A program made the translations under genes and the position numbers. A stretch of DNA of 64,000 bases from Thermomonas carbonis. GTDB lineage: Bacteria; Pseudomonadota; Gammaproteobacteria; Xanthomonadales; Xanthomonadaceae. The stretch is from contig NZ_CP060719.1 in assembly GCF_014396975.1 (NCBI RefSeq), positions 1,088,001 to 1,152,000 of the forward strand, in the 5' to 3' direction. Under the pieces are notes generated by a model. It ran no database searches. It saw nothing but the letters and a program-made list of their open reading frames with translations, and had not been told where the DNA came from. Positions 20,931 to 30,244 of this stretch are shown in pieces. Within the stretch, counting starts at the first letter, position 1. Each line of letters opens with the position of its first letter.

Positions 20931-20947
20931 GTAACAAACGATGTTAC
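20931..20947. promoter_or_regulatory. Probable operator of the Rrf2 regulator
   Basis: GTAAC-AAACGAT-GTTAC directly abuts the Rrf2 start codon and lies within the 20-base divergent gap to the methyltransferase gene. One bound dimer could control both directions. Confidence 0.5.
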
Positions 20948-20950
20948 GTT

Positions 20951-21652
20951 ATGGCCACGATGTCAATCCCCGGAGATGCCGTGTCCTCGTTTTCCGATCC
21001 CAACGCGGTGGCGCGCTACGCCGAGAATCTCGTCCGCCAGGTCCCCGCCGTGCATACGCTGCATCAGCTCGCGGGCCTGCTCCTGCGCGAACGCGTTCCC
21101 GCGGATGGTCGCGTGCTGGCGCTCGGCGCAGGTGGCGGCATGGAGCTCAAGGCATTCGCCGATGCCAACCCGGGCTGGCGCCTGCTCGGCGTGGATCCGT
21201 CACCGGAGATGCTGGATCTTGCGGTGCGTACGCTGGGGGCCCTGGCACCACGTGTCGAACTGATCCGCGGCTATGTCGACGACGCCCCGGACACGCTGTT
21301 CGATGGCGCCACCTGCCTGCTCACCCTGCACTTCCTGTCGCGCGACGAGCGCCTGCACACATTGCGCGAACTGAAGCGCCGGTTGAAACCGGGCGCGCCG
21401 CTGGTCATCGCCCATCACAGCGTCCCGGACGACATCGACGAAAAACTCGCGTGGTTCCGCAGGCACGCGGCATTCGTCGCGTCGAACGGCGTGCCGGCCG
21501 CGGATGCACAGGCGAATGCATTGGCTATCGCCAACCGCCTGCCCACCCTGTCGCCGGAGGCAGAAGTGGAATTGCTGCTGCAGGCCGGCTTCACCCGGCC
21601 GAGCCTGTTCTATGCCGCGTTCACGTTCCGGGGATGGGTCGCCTTCGCCTGA
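20951..21652 (+). CDS. Class I SAM-dependent methyltransferase
   Basis: The 233-residue product has motif I VLALGAGGGMELKAFA, motif II-type WRLLGVDPSPEMLDLAVRTL, FDGATCLLTLHFLSRDERL and KRRLKPGAPLVIAHHSV. This is the layout of small-molecule methyltransferases of the Methyltransf_25/12 type. The substrate is unknown. It is divergent from the Rrf2/flavoprotein operon with only 20 bases between starts, so it probably answers to the same regulator. The ATG at 20951 is the first in frame; a second ATG four codons on is also possible. Confidence 0.85.
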   Translation: MATMSIPGDAVSSFSDPNAVARYAENLVRQVPAVHTLHQLAGLLLRERVPADGRVLALGAGGGMELKAFADANPGWRLLGVDPSPEMLDLAVRTLGALAPRVELIRGYVDDAPDTLFDGATCLLTLHFLSRDERLHTLRELKRRLKPGAPLVIAHHSVPDDIDEKLAWFRRHAAFVASNGVPAADAQANALAIANRLPTLSPEAEVELLLQAGFTRPSLFYAAFTFRGWVAFA

Positions 21653-21710
21653 AAACGCGGCGCCGTTTCCAGGCAGAAGCGGCCTCGCCACCCACCGACG
21701 ACGACGCAGC

Positions 21711-22169
21711 TCATTTGGCGCAGAGGCGATACTCGAAGGGAATCTTCATATCCTTGCCATCGCGGCCCGGCCCGGCGATGTAGGCGCGGAGTCCGTCGCC
21801 GTCGCGTCGGTATTCGATCCGGTTGGGAAAATCGTGGGCGCTGTTCTCGAAGCGGATCCAGCCATCGCCGCGCGCGGCCTGCGTGAACACCGTGGCCGGC
21901 ACGCCATTCGGCTGCACATGGAACTGCGCGATGCCGGCATCGGACACGATGCGCATGTACTCGAACGACTCCACGGCAGTGCCGCTCACCGTGCGCGACA
22001 TGCCCAGCAAGGCACCGCCGGCTTCCGGCAACCACACCTCGTCGACTTGCCGGCCCGCATCGCCGCCGCACCAGTGCCCGGCCAGCCAGTCCAGTGTTGG
22101 CTCGGCGCTCATGGCCTGACCGGACCCCAGCGCCAGACACGCGCCCAATACCGCCGTTGCATGTCGCAT
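21711..22169 (-). CDS. Secreted DUF6265-type protein
   Basis: Function unknown. The 152-residue product has a signal peptide (LGACLALGSGQAMSA) followed by LDWLAGHWCGG, a segment VDEVWLPEAGGALLGMSRTV, FEYMRIV, HVQPNG and FENSAHDFPNRIEYRRDGDGL. This pattern (WLxGxW at the start, ExWxxxxGxxMxGxxR, HDFPxxIxY) is typical of a lipocalin-like family annotated DUF6265. It is convergent with the methyltransferase and divergent from the AraC-type regulator. The start at 22169 is set by the signal peptide. Confidence 0.75.
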   Translation of the reverse strand: MRHATAVLGACLALGSGQAMSAEPTLDWLAGHWCGGDAGRQVDEVWLPEAGGALLGMSRTVSGTAVESFEYMRIVSDAGIAQFHVQPNGVPATVFTQAARGDGWIRFENSAHDFPNRIEYRRDGDGLRAYIAGPGRDGKDMKIPFEYRLCAK

Positions 22170-22249
22170 GACCGTCTCCCGTATGAGTGACGCGCAACGT
22201 ACGGCGCGCATCGCGGCGGTTCTTGTAAAAACACGCAGCGCCCTGTCTG

Positions 22250-23101
22250 ATGCGGCGCATGGACTATGTGGAACATGCGCCACCCGCGGACCTGCAGCGA
22301 CACCTGCAGTGCCTGTGGATCCTGCGCGACGACGCACCCGGCGATGCCATCCAGGTCATCTACCCGGATGGTCGTTGCGAACTGCTGGCCGAGCTCGGCG
22401 TGCCCTTGCGATTCCACGGCGAAAACGGCGAGATCCGCGCCGATCAGGCATTGGCGTTCGCCGGCCAGCAACTCGGGCCGATCCGCCTGCAGGCGACCGG
22501 CGCGGTGCACTGCATCGGCGTGCGACTCACTGCCACCAGCAGCGGATTGATCGCAGGCGCGCAGTTGCCGGCCCTGCGCGACCGAGCGCCGGACCTGCGC
22601 ACGCTGGACGAAGCGTTCGCGATGCAATTCCACGCAGCCGCGAAAGCTTGCGTCGATGTCAATTCCGCAGAGCCGCTATGGACGTTGATGCGCCTGCGTT
22701 GCGCCGCATTCGCAGCGGATCCGCTGGTCGAACGCGCGGTCGAAACACTCGATGCAACGGACGGCGACCTGCGCATCGCCGCGCTGGCAAATGAGCTTGG
22801 CTGCAGCCTGCGCACCTTGCAGGCGCGCTTCCTGGCCGCGGTCGGGATGACGCCGAAGGAATACGCACGCGTGCGTCGCCTGCAGGCCTTGCTGCGCACG
22901 CTGGACAGCGAACGCAGCGCCATCGCCGATGCGGCAGCACGCCATGGCTTCAACGACCAGGCGCACGCCACCCACGACCTGCTGCGCTGGACCGGCACCA
23001 CGCCTGCACGGCTGGTGCGCGCGCTGCGGGCCGATCCCGATGGTGGCGATGCGCTGCGCCTCGCCGCCGCCTTCGTGCGCGGTCGCCATTCGACGCAGTA
23101 A
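22250..23101 (+). CDS. AraC family transcriptional regulator
   Basis: A 283-residue regulator with an N-terminal DUF6597-like sensing domain (PPADLQRHLQCLWILRDD, IYPDGRCELLAELG, FAGQQLGPIRLQATGAVHCIGVRL) and a C-terminal double-HTH domain (RIAALANELGCSLRTLQARF, VGMTPKEYARVRRLQALL, IADAAARHGFNDQAHATHDLLRWTGTTP). The second HTH has the expected GFNDQAHATHDL core. It is divergent from the DUF6265 gene, which is a plausible target because of the shared 80-base promoter region. The inducer is unknown. Confidence 0.9.
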   Translation: MRRMDYVEHAPPADLQRHLQCLWILRDDAPGDAIQVIYPDGRCELLAELGVPLRFHGENGEIRADQALAFAGQQLGPIRLQATGAVHCIGVRLTATSSGLIAGAQLPALRDRAPDLRTLDEAFAMQFHAAAKACVDVNSAEPLWTLMRLRCAAFAADPLVERAVETLDATDGDLRIAALANELGCSLRTLQARFLAAVGMTPKEYARVRRLQALLRTLDSERSAIADAAARHGFNDQAHATHDLLRWTGTTPARLVRALRADPDGGDALRLAAAFVRGRHSTQ

Positions 23102-23127
23102 CGATCGCCCGGACGAAGTCCCTGCGC

Positions 23128-23598
23128 TCAGTGGTGCCCGTGCCCGCCTTCGCCTTGCTCGGCCATGCCGCGCACCTTGAACGCCACCGGCAAACGACCA
23201 GCATCGCGGAACACCAGCGTGGCCTGCAGCTGTTCGCCAGCGACGGCGTGGCGCACGGGCTCGATGAACATTGCATGGTCGGCACCCGGCTTCAGCACCA
23301 CGGTCTGGCCCGCGGGAATCGGCACGCCATCGACGCGCTGGCGCATGCGCATCACCCCGTTGTCGTGACGCATCTCGTGGAGTTCGACGCGCTTGGCGCT
23401 CGCGCTCTCGATGCGGAGCAACTGGTCGTCGCGATCGCCCTTGTTCTGGATGGTCACGAAACCGGCCGCGACCGACGCCGTAGGCGGCGTTTCCCGCGAC
23501 CAGGGCACCGACACGACGAGGTTGCCGATGCGCTGGTGGTCCTGCTGCGCACAAGCGGCGAGCAGGAAAAAGGACAGGCAAAGCAGGATCGATTTCAT
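23128..23598 (-). CDS. PCu(A)C-type copper chaperone lipoprotein
   Basis: A periplasmic copper(I) chaperone of the PCu(A)C (DUF461) family. It has lipobox LLAAC and the metal motif laid out as in the family: ELHEMRH, then VMRM, then GADHAMF, giving His and Met ligands. A His-rich tail (GEGGHGHH) could bind additional metal. I chose the ATG at 23598, which has GGAG eight bases upstream and starts the signal peptide at MKSILLCL. An ATG at 23625 overlaps the stop of the PepSY gene but would add nine residues before the signal peptide. It is the last gene of the copper-like cluster. Confidence 0.9.
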   Translation of the reverse strand: MKSILLCLSFFLLAACAQQDHQRIGNLVVSVPWSRETPPTASVAAGFVTIQNKGDRDDQLLRIESASAKRVELHEMRHDNGVMRMRQRVDGVPIPAGQTVVLKPGADHAMFIEPVRHAVAGEQLQATLVFRDAGRLPVAFKVRGMAEQGEGGHGHH

Positions 23599-23621
23599 CG
23601 TTCGGACTCCGGGAATGCAGT

Positions 23622-24869
23622 TCATGCGGGTTTCCTCGTGTGTTGTGCGAATCGCGCCCATGCGGTTTCCGCGAGCCACAGCAACGCCGCGGACAAGGCG
23701 AGCAACGGAAGCAGCAGGAATCCGGCCAGCGCGAGCACGCGCAACCACCATGGCCAGAACCGCCGCGCGACAGGTGGCACGCCCAGCGAATGCACGGGCT
23801 TGCGTCGCCACCATGCCATCGTGCCGGTGACGCACAGCCACCCGAGCGCCAGGGCGAATGCCGTATTGACCCAGCGACCGGAGCGCCCGAAGTAGTCGGC
23901 TTCGTGCAGCTTCACCCCGGTGGCCACCGTCTTCGCCATCAACGGGAAATTCGACCAGCCGGCATCGTCGATCACTCTGGCATCGGCGCGATCGAGCAAC
24001 AGGTAACGCTCGTCGGAGGCGTTCGCCGCCACGCTGCGCAGCGACACCGCCGAGCCGGGCGGACCGTCGACCATATAGAACATCAGGTCGCCGGCCATGC
24101 CGCGCGCGCGGGCCTGTTCCAGCATCTGCTGCAGGCTGCCCGCCTCGGTGGCGGCCCCACCGGCGAACACCGGCGCGAAACCCGCCGCGCGTGGGCCCTG
24201 CTGGCCCAGCGCCTGTTGCACCGGCACCAGCACCTGGTTGCCCCAGAAGCTGGTCCATGGCAACGCGGTGAACAGGAACAGCACGATCAGCAGCGAACAC
24301 CACACCGCCACGCAGGCATGCAGGTCGCGCCAGAAAGTCCAACGCCCGCTGCGCAGGCGCGGCAGCAATGCCCGCCAGCCGCGCCCATCGCGCGGCCACC
24401 AGAGGTAAAGGCCGCTCAGCACCATCACGATGGTCCAGCACGCGCCCAGTTCCAGCAGCCAGCTGCCGGCATCGCCCAGCGGCCAGCCGCCGTGCAGGCT
24501 GCGCGTCCAGCCCACCGGCCACGCCGCACCTTCCAGGCTGCCCAGCACGACCCCGCGATGGGGATCCACGAACACCGCCAGCGGCAAGCCATTCGCTGCG
24601 GAGAATGTGACCTGGGTGCTGCGCGCCGGATCCGCCGGCAGCAACACGTTCGCCACCTTCGCGCCGGGCTGGAAATCGCGCGCGGCCCGGACCAGCATAT
24701 CGAGGGACACCTGTTGCGGTGCCGGCTCGACAAAGCGCAGGTCCGGATGGCGCTGGTCGACCCAGGCTTCCGACCACAGGTACAGGGTGCCGGTGGCCGA
24801 CTGCCAGAGCACGAACGGAATCACCAGCAGCGCGGCGAGGAAGTGCCAGCGCCAGGCCCGGCGGCGCAT
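23622..24869 (-). CDS. PepSY-domain membrane protein
   Basis: A PepSY-associated transmembrane protein of about 415 residues: an N-terminal helix (WRWHFLAALLVIPFVLWQSATGTLYLW), a periplasmic PepSY region, then helices near WTIVMVLSGLYLWWPRD, WRDLHACVAVWCSLLIVLFLFTALPW, a second PepSY-like loop, and three more helices at the C-terminus. Members near TonB receptors are often associated with metal uptake and reduction. The start is the ATG at 24869; a GTG at 24902 would overlap the receptor stop. It lies between the receptor and the PCu(A)C gene. Confidence 0.88.
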   Translation of the reverse strand: MRRRAWRWHFLAALLVIPFVLWQSATGTLYLWSEAWVDQRHPDLRFVEPAPQQVSLDMLVRAARDFQPGAKVANVLLPADPARSTQVTFSAANGLPLAVFVDPHRGVVLGSLEGAAWPVGWTRSLHGGWPLGDAGSWLLELGACWTIVMVLSGLYLWWPRDGRGWRALLPRLRSGRWTFWRDLHACVAVWCSLLIVLFLFTALPWTSFWGNQVLVPVQQALGQQGPRAAGFAPVFAGGAATEAGSLQQMLEQARARGMAGDLMFYMVDGPPGSAVSLRSVAANASDERYLLLDRADARVIDDAGWSNFPLMAKTVATGVKLHEADYFGRSGRWVNTAFALALGWLCVTGTMAWWRRKPVHSLGVPPVARRFWPWWLRVLALAGFLLLPLLALSAALLWLAETAWARFAQHTRKPA

Positions 24870-24889
24870 GTCACCCGAAATACCCGCGG

Positions 24890-27027
24890 TCACCAGCGCC
24901 ACCGCAGCCCGGCGTAGACCGAGCGCGGTTCGCCGGCCTGCAGGATGGCCGAGCCCGCGGACGCGCGATCCAGCACGCTGAAGACGCCGACGTATTCCTC
25001 GTCGAGCAGGTTGCGGACCTCACCGAACACTTCCCAACGCTCGCGCTCGAAGCCGACGCGCAACCCGAGGAGTTGGTAGGAACCGACGCGGTAGGTATTG
25101 CTGAAATCCGCGTAACGCGCACCGACCACGTCGAAGGTCGGGCCGGCGAAGAAACCCTTGTCGTTGCGATACATGACTTCACCGCGGATGGCGTGGCGCG
25201 GCGCCGCCGGCAGGCGGTTGTTGGCGTACGCCGCGTCGTCGTCGAACGAGAAGGCGTTGTAGGTCGCGCTCACCAGCGGCTCGATGCGATGGCCGCCGCC
25301 CAGCGGGATGCTCGCGCCCAGCAATGCCTCGATGCCGGCATGCACGGTGCGGTCGACGTTGGTGGACAGGCTGGTGCCGGGCGCTGCGATGTTGTCGATC
25401 GACAGGATCTCGTCGTGGATCCGCGCGTAGTACAGAGATGCATCCCACTGCCAGCGGATCGCATCGGTCGGCCCGATGGTGTTGCCGCGCACGCCGATCT
25501 CGGCCGCGCTGCCGTGCATCGCATCGAGGGTGGCATCGCCGCCGCGCACGTCGTCCTGCAGCTCGAACGTGGTCGGCGCTTCATGCAGGCGGCTGACGCT
25601 GGCGAAGGCTTCGCTGGCCGGGGTCAGCGCGCGGATCACGCCGATGCGCGGATTGAACGCGGCATAGTCGGCCTTCGGATTGCGCAGCACGCCGCTGGCG
25701 ACATCGGTGTTGCGGACATCGCGGCCGGTGATCACGCCCTGCGCGCCGTACACCAATGTCCACGCGGGCGCGATCTTCCAGCGGTCGACCAGGAACACCT
25801 CCACACTGTCCGAGCGGTTGTCGACGATCGTGCGCAGGCCGTTGCGCTGGCCGCCATCGTTGCGATGCAGGCCGCCGGTTTCATGCGTGTTGGCAATGTT
25901 GAGGCCGGCCAGCACATCGTGGTCGCCGAACTTCGCGTTGTAGCGGAACATGCCGCCCAGGTGCGCTGCTGGGTGTTCTTCAGCAGGCTGAAGACTTCCA
26001 CCGGCGGCATCGGGCCGGGGCCGTCGAAGTCGACCATGATCTTGTCGACGATCGGGTGATAGAGGTCCTGTCGCTCATGCGACAGGCCGAACTCGACGCG
26101 GTTGCCCGACGCCAGGTTCCACGTGCCCTTCGCCGCCAACCGATCGGTCTTCACGTTCAACTGGAAATTGCCGCTGATCGCGGAGGCCTGCGCCTGGTAC
26201 GGATCCTGCTCGAACTGCGCGCGGGTCAACGGACCGGCGAGTTCCTCGTCGCTGTCCACGTGGGTGGCAAACAGGCGCAACTCGAACGCATCGCTGACCT
26301 GCCAGCCGCCGTTCGCGTACAGCCCCGCGCGTTCCTGCCGGCTGTGGTCGCGATAGCCGTCGCGACGCAGGTGATCCAACGTCACCTGGCCATCCAGCGT
26401 GCCGGACACGCCGCCAACGGTGGCGCGTGCGTTGCGCTGGCCATGGCTGCCGACACCGAAAAACAGCTGCATCGGCGCGCTGTTGCGCGCAGTCGGCGAG
26501 ACAAAATCGATCGCGCCGCCAAGATTGCTTGCGCCATAGGTGAGCGCATTCGCGCCGCGGGCGACGATCGCATGACGCGCCGCCAGCGGATCGAGGAAGC
26601 GGTTGTGGTTGTTGCCGTCGGCGGTGGTCACCGGCAGGCCGTCCTGGAACAGCTTGATGCCGTTGCTGTCGTAGTTGGTGGCATCCAGGTTGGATCCGCG
26701 GCTGGAGATGAAGATGGCATCGCCGCCGGTGCCGCTCTGGGTGAAGACGCCGGGCACATAGCGCAGCGCATCGGCCATGTTGCTGACCGCGCGCTGCTGG
26801 AAAGTTTCGCCATCGATGACGGTGACGCCGCCGGGGGTCAGCGCGCGCTCGGCCTGGACGGCGTCCTTGTCCGCGCGCACTTCGACCTTGCCGAGCGTCG
26901 TGACTTGGGGATCGGCTTCATTGGACGGTGGATCACCAGCGAATGCGGTGAGTGGGGAAGACAGCGCGGCGAGTACGGCAACGGACAGGCACGACGAACG
27001 CATCGCCGTGCGGGAAGGAATGGACAT
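24890..27027 (-). pseudogene. TonB-dependent receptor, interrupted by one frameshift
   Basis: An outer-membrane TonB-dependent receptor of about 710 residues if repaired. It has a signal peptide (MSIPSRTAMRSS ... LTAFAG), a plug domain (GGVTVIDGETFQQRAVSNMA, ISSRGSNLDATNY, LFQDGLPVT, YGASNLGGAIDFVSP) and a beta-barrel ending with an aromatic residue (YAGLRWRW), as expected for outer-membrane assembly. The frame changes at about 25960-25970: the first part reads LLKNTQQRTW, the second resumes at LGGMFRYNAKFG. One extra C in the ACC run would restore the frame and give a normal strand, so a missing base is likely. Neighbours (DUF2946, PepSY, PCu(A)C) suggest copper as cargo. Confidence 0.88.
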
Positions 27028-27087
27028 GTTGGCTCCAAAGCACAAGAACGCGACACGACGGTCGCGTGGGAAGGCGTGGCTTGTGGT

Positions 27088-27522
27088 TCAGAGCGGGAGC
27101 GGGGGTCCCTGTGCGCCGAGTCCGCGCAGGTTGCGCAGCGTGCGCCGTGCAACGATTCGATGCCGGAACAGCGGCGCGACCGGCGCCAGCGCCAGCAGCC
27201 CGCAAAGCAGCAACAGCAGCAACGGCAGTGGGGTGACCAGGCTGCAGTAGCCGCAGGCATCGCCGGGTTCGTGCGGATGCGGGGCGGGATGTTCATCGCC
27301 AGCGAATCCAGTCGCGTCATCGCCCAGGAAAGAGGCGAGGGACTGGACCTGCAGGCCCGCCGTGGTGCACATCTGCAGCAGGCGCAGCACCGGGCCATTC
27401 GGATCCGCGCCGCTGGCAAGAGTCCGGCTGATGGTCGGCGCAAGCGCCATCAGCAACATGGCCGCAAGGGCCAGTCGCACCATCAGTGGTCCAAAGGCAC
27501 GGGAGCGCATCACCGACGGCAT
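27088..27522 (-). CDS. DUF2946 family protein
   Basis: The product of about 144 residues has an N-terminal hydrophobic helix (MVRLALAAMLLMALAPTISR), a loop with His and Cys residues (DEHPAPHPHEPGDACGYCSLV) and a second helix (LPLLLLLLCGLLALAPVAPLF). This is the DUF2946 pattern: Cys-x-x-Cys plus a His cluster before a C-terminal membrane helix. Such genes commonly sit next to TonB-dependent copper receptors, which fits its place 60 bases upstream of the receptor gene. Three possible starts (27522, 27510, 27483) cannot be separated by ribosome-site quality. Confidence 0.78.
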   Translation of the reverse strand: MPSVMRSRAFGPLMVRLALAAMLLMALAPTISRTLASGADPNGPVLRLLQMCTTAGLQVQSLASFLGDDATGFAGDEHPAPHPHEPGDACGYCSLVTPLPLLLLLLCGLLALAPVAPLFRHRIVARRTLRNLRGLGAQGPPLPL

Positions 27523-27571
27523 TCTACGGGAGCACCCGGCAGCACACGCAGGCCGCCGCGAACCAACGCCG

Positions 27572-28366
27572 TCAGCTGCGCATCCCGGTGCCGCGCTTGA
27601 GCAGCCACAGCGCCAGCGCGCCGAGCCCGCCGACGAAGCCCAACATCAGCGCATACGCCGTCCACATCGACACGTCGCTGACCCCGAGCAGGCCGTAGCG
27701 GAACGCGTTGACCATGTAGAAGATCGGGTTGGCGTGGGTCGCGGCCTCGGCCCAGTCGGGCAGCAGCTTCACCGAATAGAACACGCCGCCCAGATACGTC
27801 AGCGGGGTGAGGATGAAGGTCGGGACGATGGCGACGTCGTCGAACTTCTTCGCGTACACCGCATTGATGAAGCCGGCCAGCGAGAAGATCACCGCGCCCA
27901 GCAGCACCGAACTCACCATCACCAGCGGATGCGGCACGCGCACCTTGGTGAACAGCATCGCGATGCCCAGCACGATCGCGCCGACCATCACCCCGCGCAG
28001 CACTGCGCCGCCCACGTAACCGAGCAGGATCACCCAGTTCGGCATCGGGCTGACCAGCAGTTCCTCGATGTGGCGGCCGAACTTGGCACCGAAGAAACTC
28101 GAACTGATGTTGCCGTAGCTGTTCTGGATCACGCTCATCATCACCAGGCCGGGGACGATGAAGTCCATGTACTTGAGCCCATCCATTTCCCTGATCTGCG
28201 AGCCGATCAGCTTGCCGAAGATCAGGAAGTACAGGGTCATGGTGATCGCCGGCGGCATCAGGGTCTGGCCCCAGATGCGCAGGATGCGCATGACCTCGCG
28301 GCGAACTACGGTGCCCAGCGCGACCAGGTTCTTGCGCGCGTTGGTCTGGGTCATCCCGGCGCTCAT
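27572..28366 (-). CDS. ABC-2 type exporter permease (YadH-like)
   Basis: A 264-residue inner-membrane permease with six predicted helices. It shows LYFLIFGKLIGSQI, the family block MDGLKYMDFIVPGLVMMSVIQNSYGN, EELLVSPMPNWVILLGYVGGAVLRG and the ABC-2 signature region FILTPLTYLGGVFYSVKLLP. Length and motifs match YadH of E. coli, partner of the ATPase YadG. The start overlaps the ATPase stop by four bases (ATGA). The substrate is not established for the family. It lies 50 bases upstream of the DUF2946 gene on the same strand and could share its transcript. Confidence 0.92.
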   Translation of the reverse strand: MSAGMTQTNARKNLVALGTVVRREVMRILRIWGQTLMPPAITMTLYFLIFGKLIGSQIREMDGLKYMDFIVPGLVMMSVIQNSYGNISSSFFGAKFGRHIEELLVSPMPNWVILLGYVGGAVLRGVMVGAIVLGIAMLFTKVRVPHPLVMVSSVLLGAVIFSLAGFINAVYAKKFDDVAIVPTFILTPLTYLGGVFYSVKLLPDWAEAATHANPIFYMVNAFRYGLLGVSDVSMWTAYALMLGFVGGLGALALWLLKRGTGMRS

Positions 28367-29352
28367 GCCGGCCGCTCCTGCGCATCCTGCGCGTGCGGCG
28401 TCAGGGCATCCGTGTCCGTCACTTCCGGCTTTCCGGTGAGCCGCACGAACAGTTCCTCCAGCCGGTTCGACTTGGTGCGCATCGAGCGCACGCGGATGCC
28501 GGCGGCGGCGAACGCGGCGAACACGCGGTTGAGGTCCATCGCGCGCGGCATGTCCATGTCCAGGGTGTGGCCGTCGCTGGCGACCAGCGCGGTGCCCTCG
28601 ATCACCGGCAATTGCGCCGGCAGTTCGCCGTCGATGTCGAAGATGAAACCTTCGACGTCGAGCTTGGCCAGCAGGCTGCGCATCGGGCCCTCGGTGACGA
28701 TCCGCCCGTGGTCGATGATCGCGAGGTTGCGGCAGAGGTTCTCCGCTTCCTCCAGGTAATGCGTGGTCAGGATGATCGTGGTGCCGGCGGCGTTGATCGC
28801 CTTGAGCGTCTGCCACATGCCGCGGCGGATCTCGATGTCCACGCCGGCGGTGGGCTCGTCCAGGATCAGCAGGCGTGGCCGGGTCATCATCGCGCGGGCG
28901 ATCATCAGCCGCCGCTTCATGCCGCCGGACAGCGTGCGGCTCATCTTGTCGGCCTTGTCCCACAGCTGCGCGTTTTTCAGCTCCTCTTCGGCGCGCAGCA
29001 GCGCCTGCGCGCGCGGGATCCCGTAGAAACCCGCGTAGTTCACGCAGATGTCCAGCGGCTTCTCGAACATGTTGAAGTTGAGTTCCTGCGGGACCAGGCC
29101 GATCAGGCGCATCGCGCCATCACGATCCTTGTCGATGCTGGTGCCGAAGATCTCGACCGTGCCGCTGCTCTTGTTGACCAGCGAACTGACGATGCCGATC
29201 AGGCTGGACTTGCCGGCGCCGTTGGGGCCGAGCAAGGCGTAGAAATCGCCGGGCGCGACGTCCAGCGAGACGCCCTTCAGGGCTTCCACGCCGTTGTCGT
29301 AGGTCTTGCGCAGGTCGCTGACGCGCAGCGCCGGCACGGTGTCTGTCTGCAT
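28363..29352 (-). CDS. ABC exporter ATP-binding protein (YadG-like)
   Basis: A 329-residue ATPase with Walker A LLGPNGAGKSSLIGI, Q-loop LVPQELNF, signature LSGGMKRRLMIARA, Walker B RLLILDEPTAGVD and switch TTHYLEEAE. The N-terminal 240 residues align with E. coli YadG (308 residues). A C-terminal extension (about 245-329) has a DUF4162-like beta domain (VEGFIFDIDGELPAQL) and an acidic tail. The start at 29352 gives the standard N-terminus; an in-frame ATG 28 codons upstream adds unconserved sequence. It is coupled to the permease gene. Confidence 0.93.
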   Translation of the reverse strand: MQTDTVPALRVSDLRKTYDNGVEALKGVSLDVAPGDFYALLGPNGAGKSSLIGIVSSLVNKSSGTVEIFGTSIDKDRDGAMRLIGLVPQELNFNMFEKPLDICVNYAGFYGIPRAQALLRAEEELKNAQLWDKADKMSRTLSGGMKRRLMIARAMMTRPRLLILDEPTAGVDIEIRRGMWQTLKAINAAGTTIILTTHYLEEAENLCRNLAIIDHGRIVTEGPMRSLLAKLDVEGFIFDIDGELPAQLPVIEGTALVASDGHTLDMDMPRAMDLNRVFAAFAAAGIRVRSMRTKSNRLEELFVRLTGKPEVTDTDALTPHAQDAQERPA

Positions 29353-29480
29353 CAATGGCTCCGCCGCCTGCAAGCCGCAGTGCGGTGCAGGGAATGCAAG
29401 GTTTTGGGTGCGGTTAGTATAGGCGGCCCGATGCAACCACGGCCGCCACGCTGTGTTGCATCCACTGCCCAGGACGTCGC

Positions 29481-30244
29481 TTGGCCATCACGCATTTCCC
29501 GTTGAAGCTGGTGTCGCGGCGTATGGTCGCCCCGACCGTCGCCCACCTGTCGTTCCTGCGCGATGACGGCCTGCCGCTGGACTACATCCCCGGCCAGTTC
29601 ATCCAGGTCCACTTCGCCTATGCCGATGGCAGCGCGGCGCGCCGCAGCTATTCGCTGGCGACGATCCACGACCATGCGCTGGGACCGGGCGACCTGGTCG
29701 ACATCGCGGTCAGCTACGTGGCTGGGGGGCCGCCACTGCGTTGTTCGAGGGCCTGCCGATCGGTGGGACGGTCGACGCCAGCGGCCCGTTCGGCCGCTTC
29801 TGCCTGCTGCCGAACGACGCCAACCGCCGCTACCTGCTGATCGGCACCGGCACCGGGATCACCCCGTATCGCGCGATGTTGCCGCTGCTGGCGTCGCTGA
29901 TCGAATCGCGCGGCATCGAGGTGGTGCTCTTGCAAGGCGCGCGCACGCCGGAGGAGTTGCTGTACGGGGACGAGTTCCGCGCTTTCGCCAACGCGCATCC
30001 GGCGTTCCGTTTCATCCCCTGCTTTTCGCGGGAACTGCCCGCGTCGGATTCGCCGCAGGCGCACGCGGACGTGCGCCACGGCTATGTGCAGAACATCCTG
30101 GCGGAGATCGCGCCGGACCCGGCCAGCGACATCGCCTACCTGTGCGGCAATCCGAACATGGTCGATGCCTGCTTCGAGGCGCTGAAGGAACACGGCCTGC
30201 CAATCCCGCAGATCCGCCGCGAGAAGTACGTCAGCAACAAGTGA
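29481..30244 (+). pseudogene. fpr: Ferredoxin-NADP reductase, interrupted by a one-base deletion in a G run
   Basis: An Fpr-type flavoprotein that exchanges electrons between NADPH and ferredoxin or flavodoxin; about 254 residues if repaired. The first part has YIPGQFIQVHF and the FAD motif RRSYSLATI; the second has GTGTGITPYRAMLP, an NADP-site segment VVLLQGARTPEELLY, YLCGNPNMVDAC and a C-terminus EKYVSNK. The frame shifts at a run of six G (29725-29730): reading SYVAGG then ATALFEGLPIGG needs one more G. A seventh G would restore a normal protein, so this is either a sequencing error or a real slippage variant. The start is TTG 29481. Confidence 0.88.

Noticed and set aside
24890..25951. 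Second half of the TonB receptor as a separate gene starting at MFRYNAKFG
   Set aside because: It starts in the middle of a beta-barrel without a signal peptide; joining it to the preceding frame gives a complete receptor.
27028..27087. Cobalamin or other riboswitch before the TonB receptor
   Set aside because: The gap is only 60 bases and shows no B12-box or conserved stem pattern.
29741..30244. Second half of the ferredoxin-NADP reductase as an independent gene
   Set aside because: It has only the NADP half and starts at a TTG inside the domain linker; a one-base frameshift explains it better.
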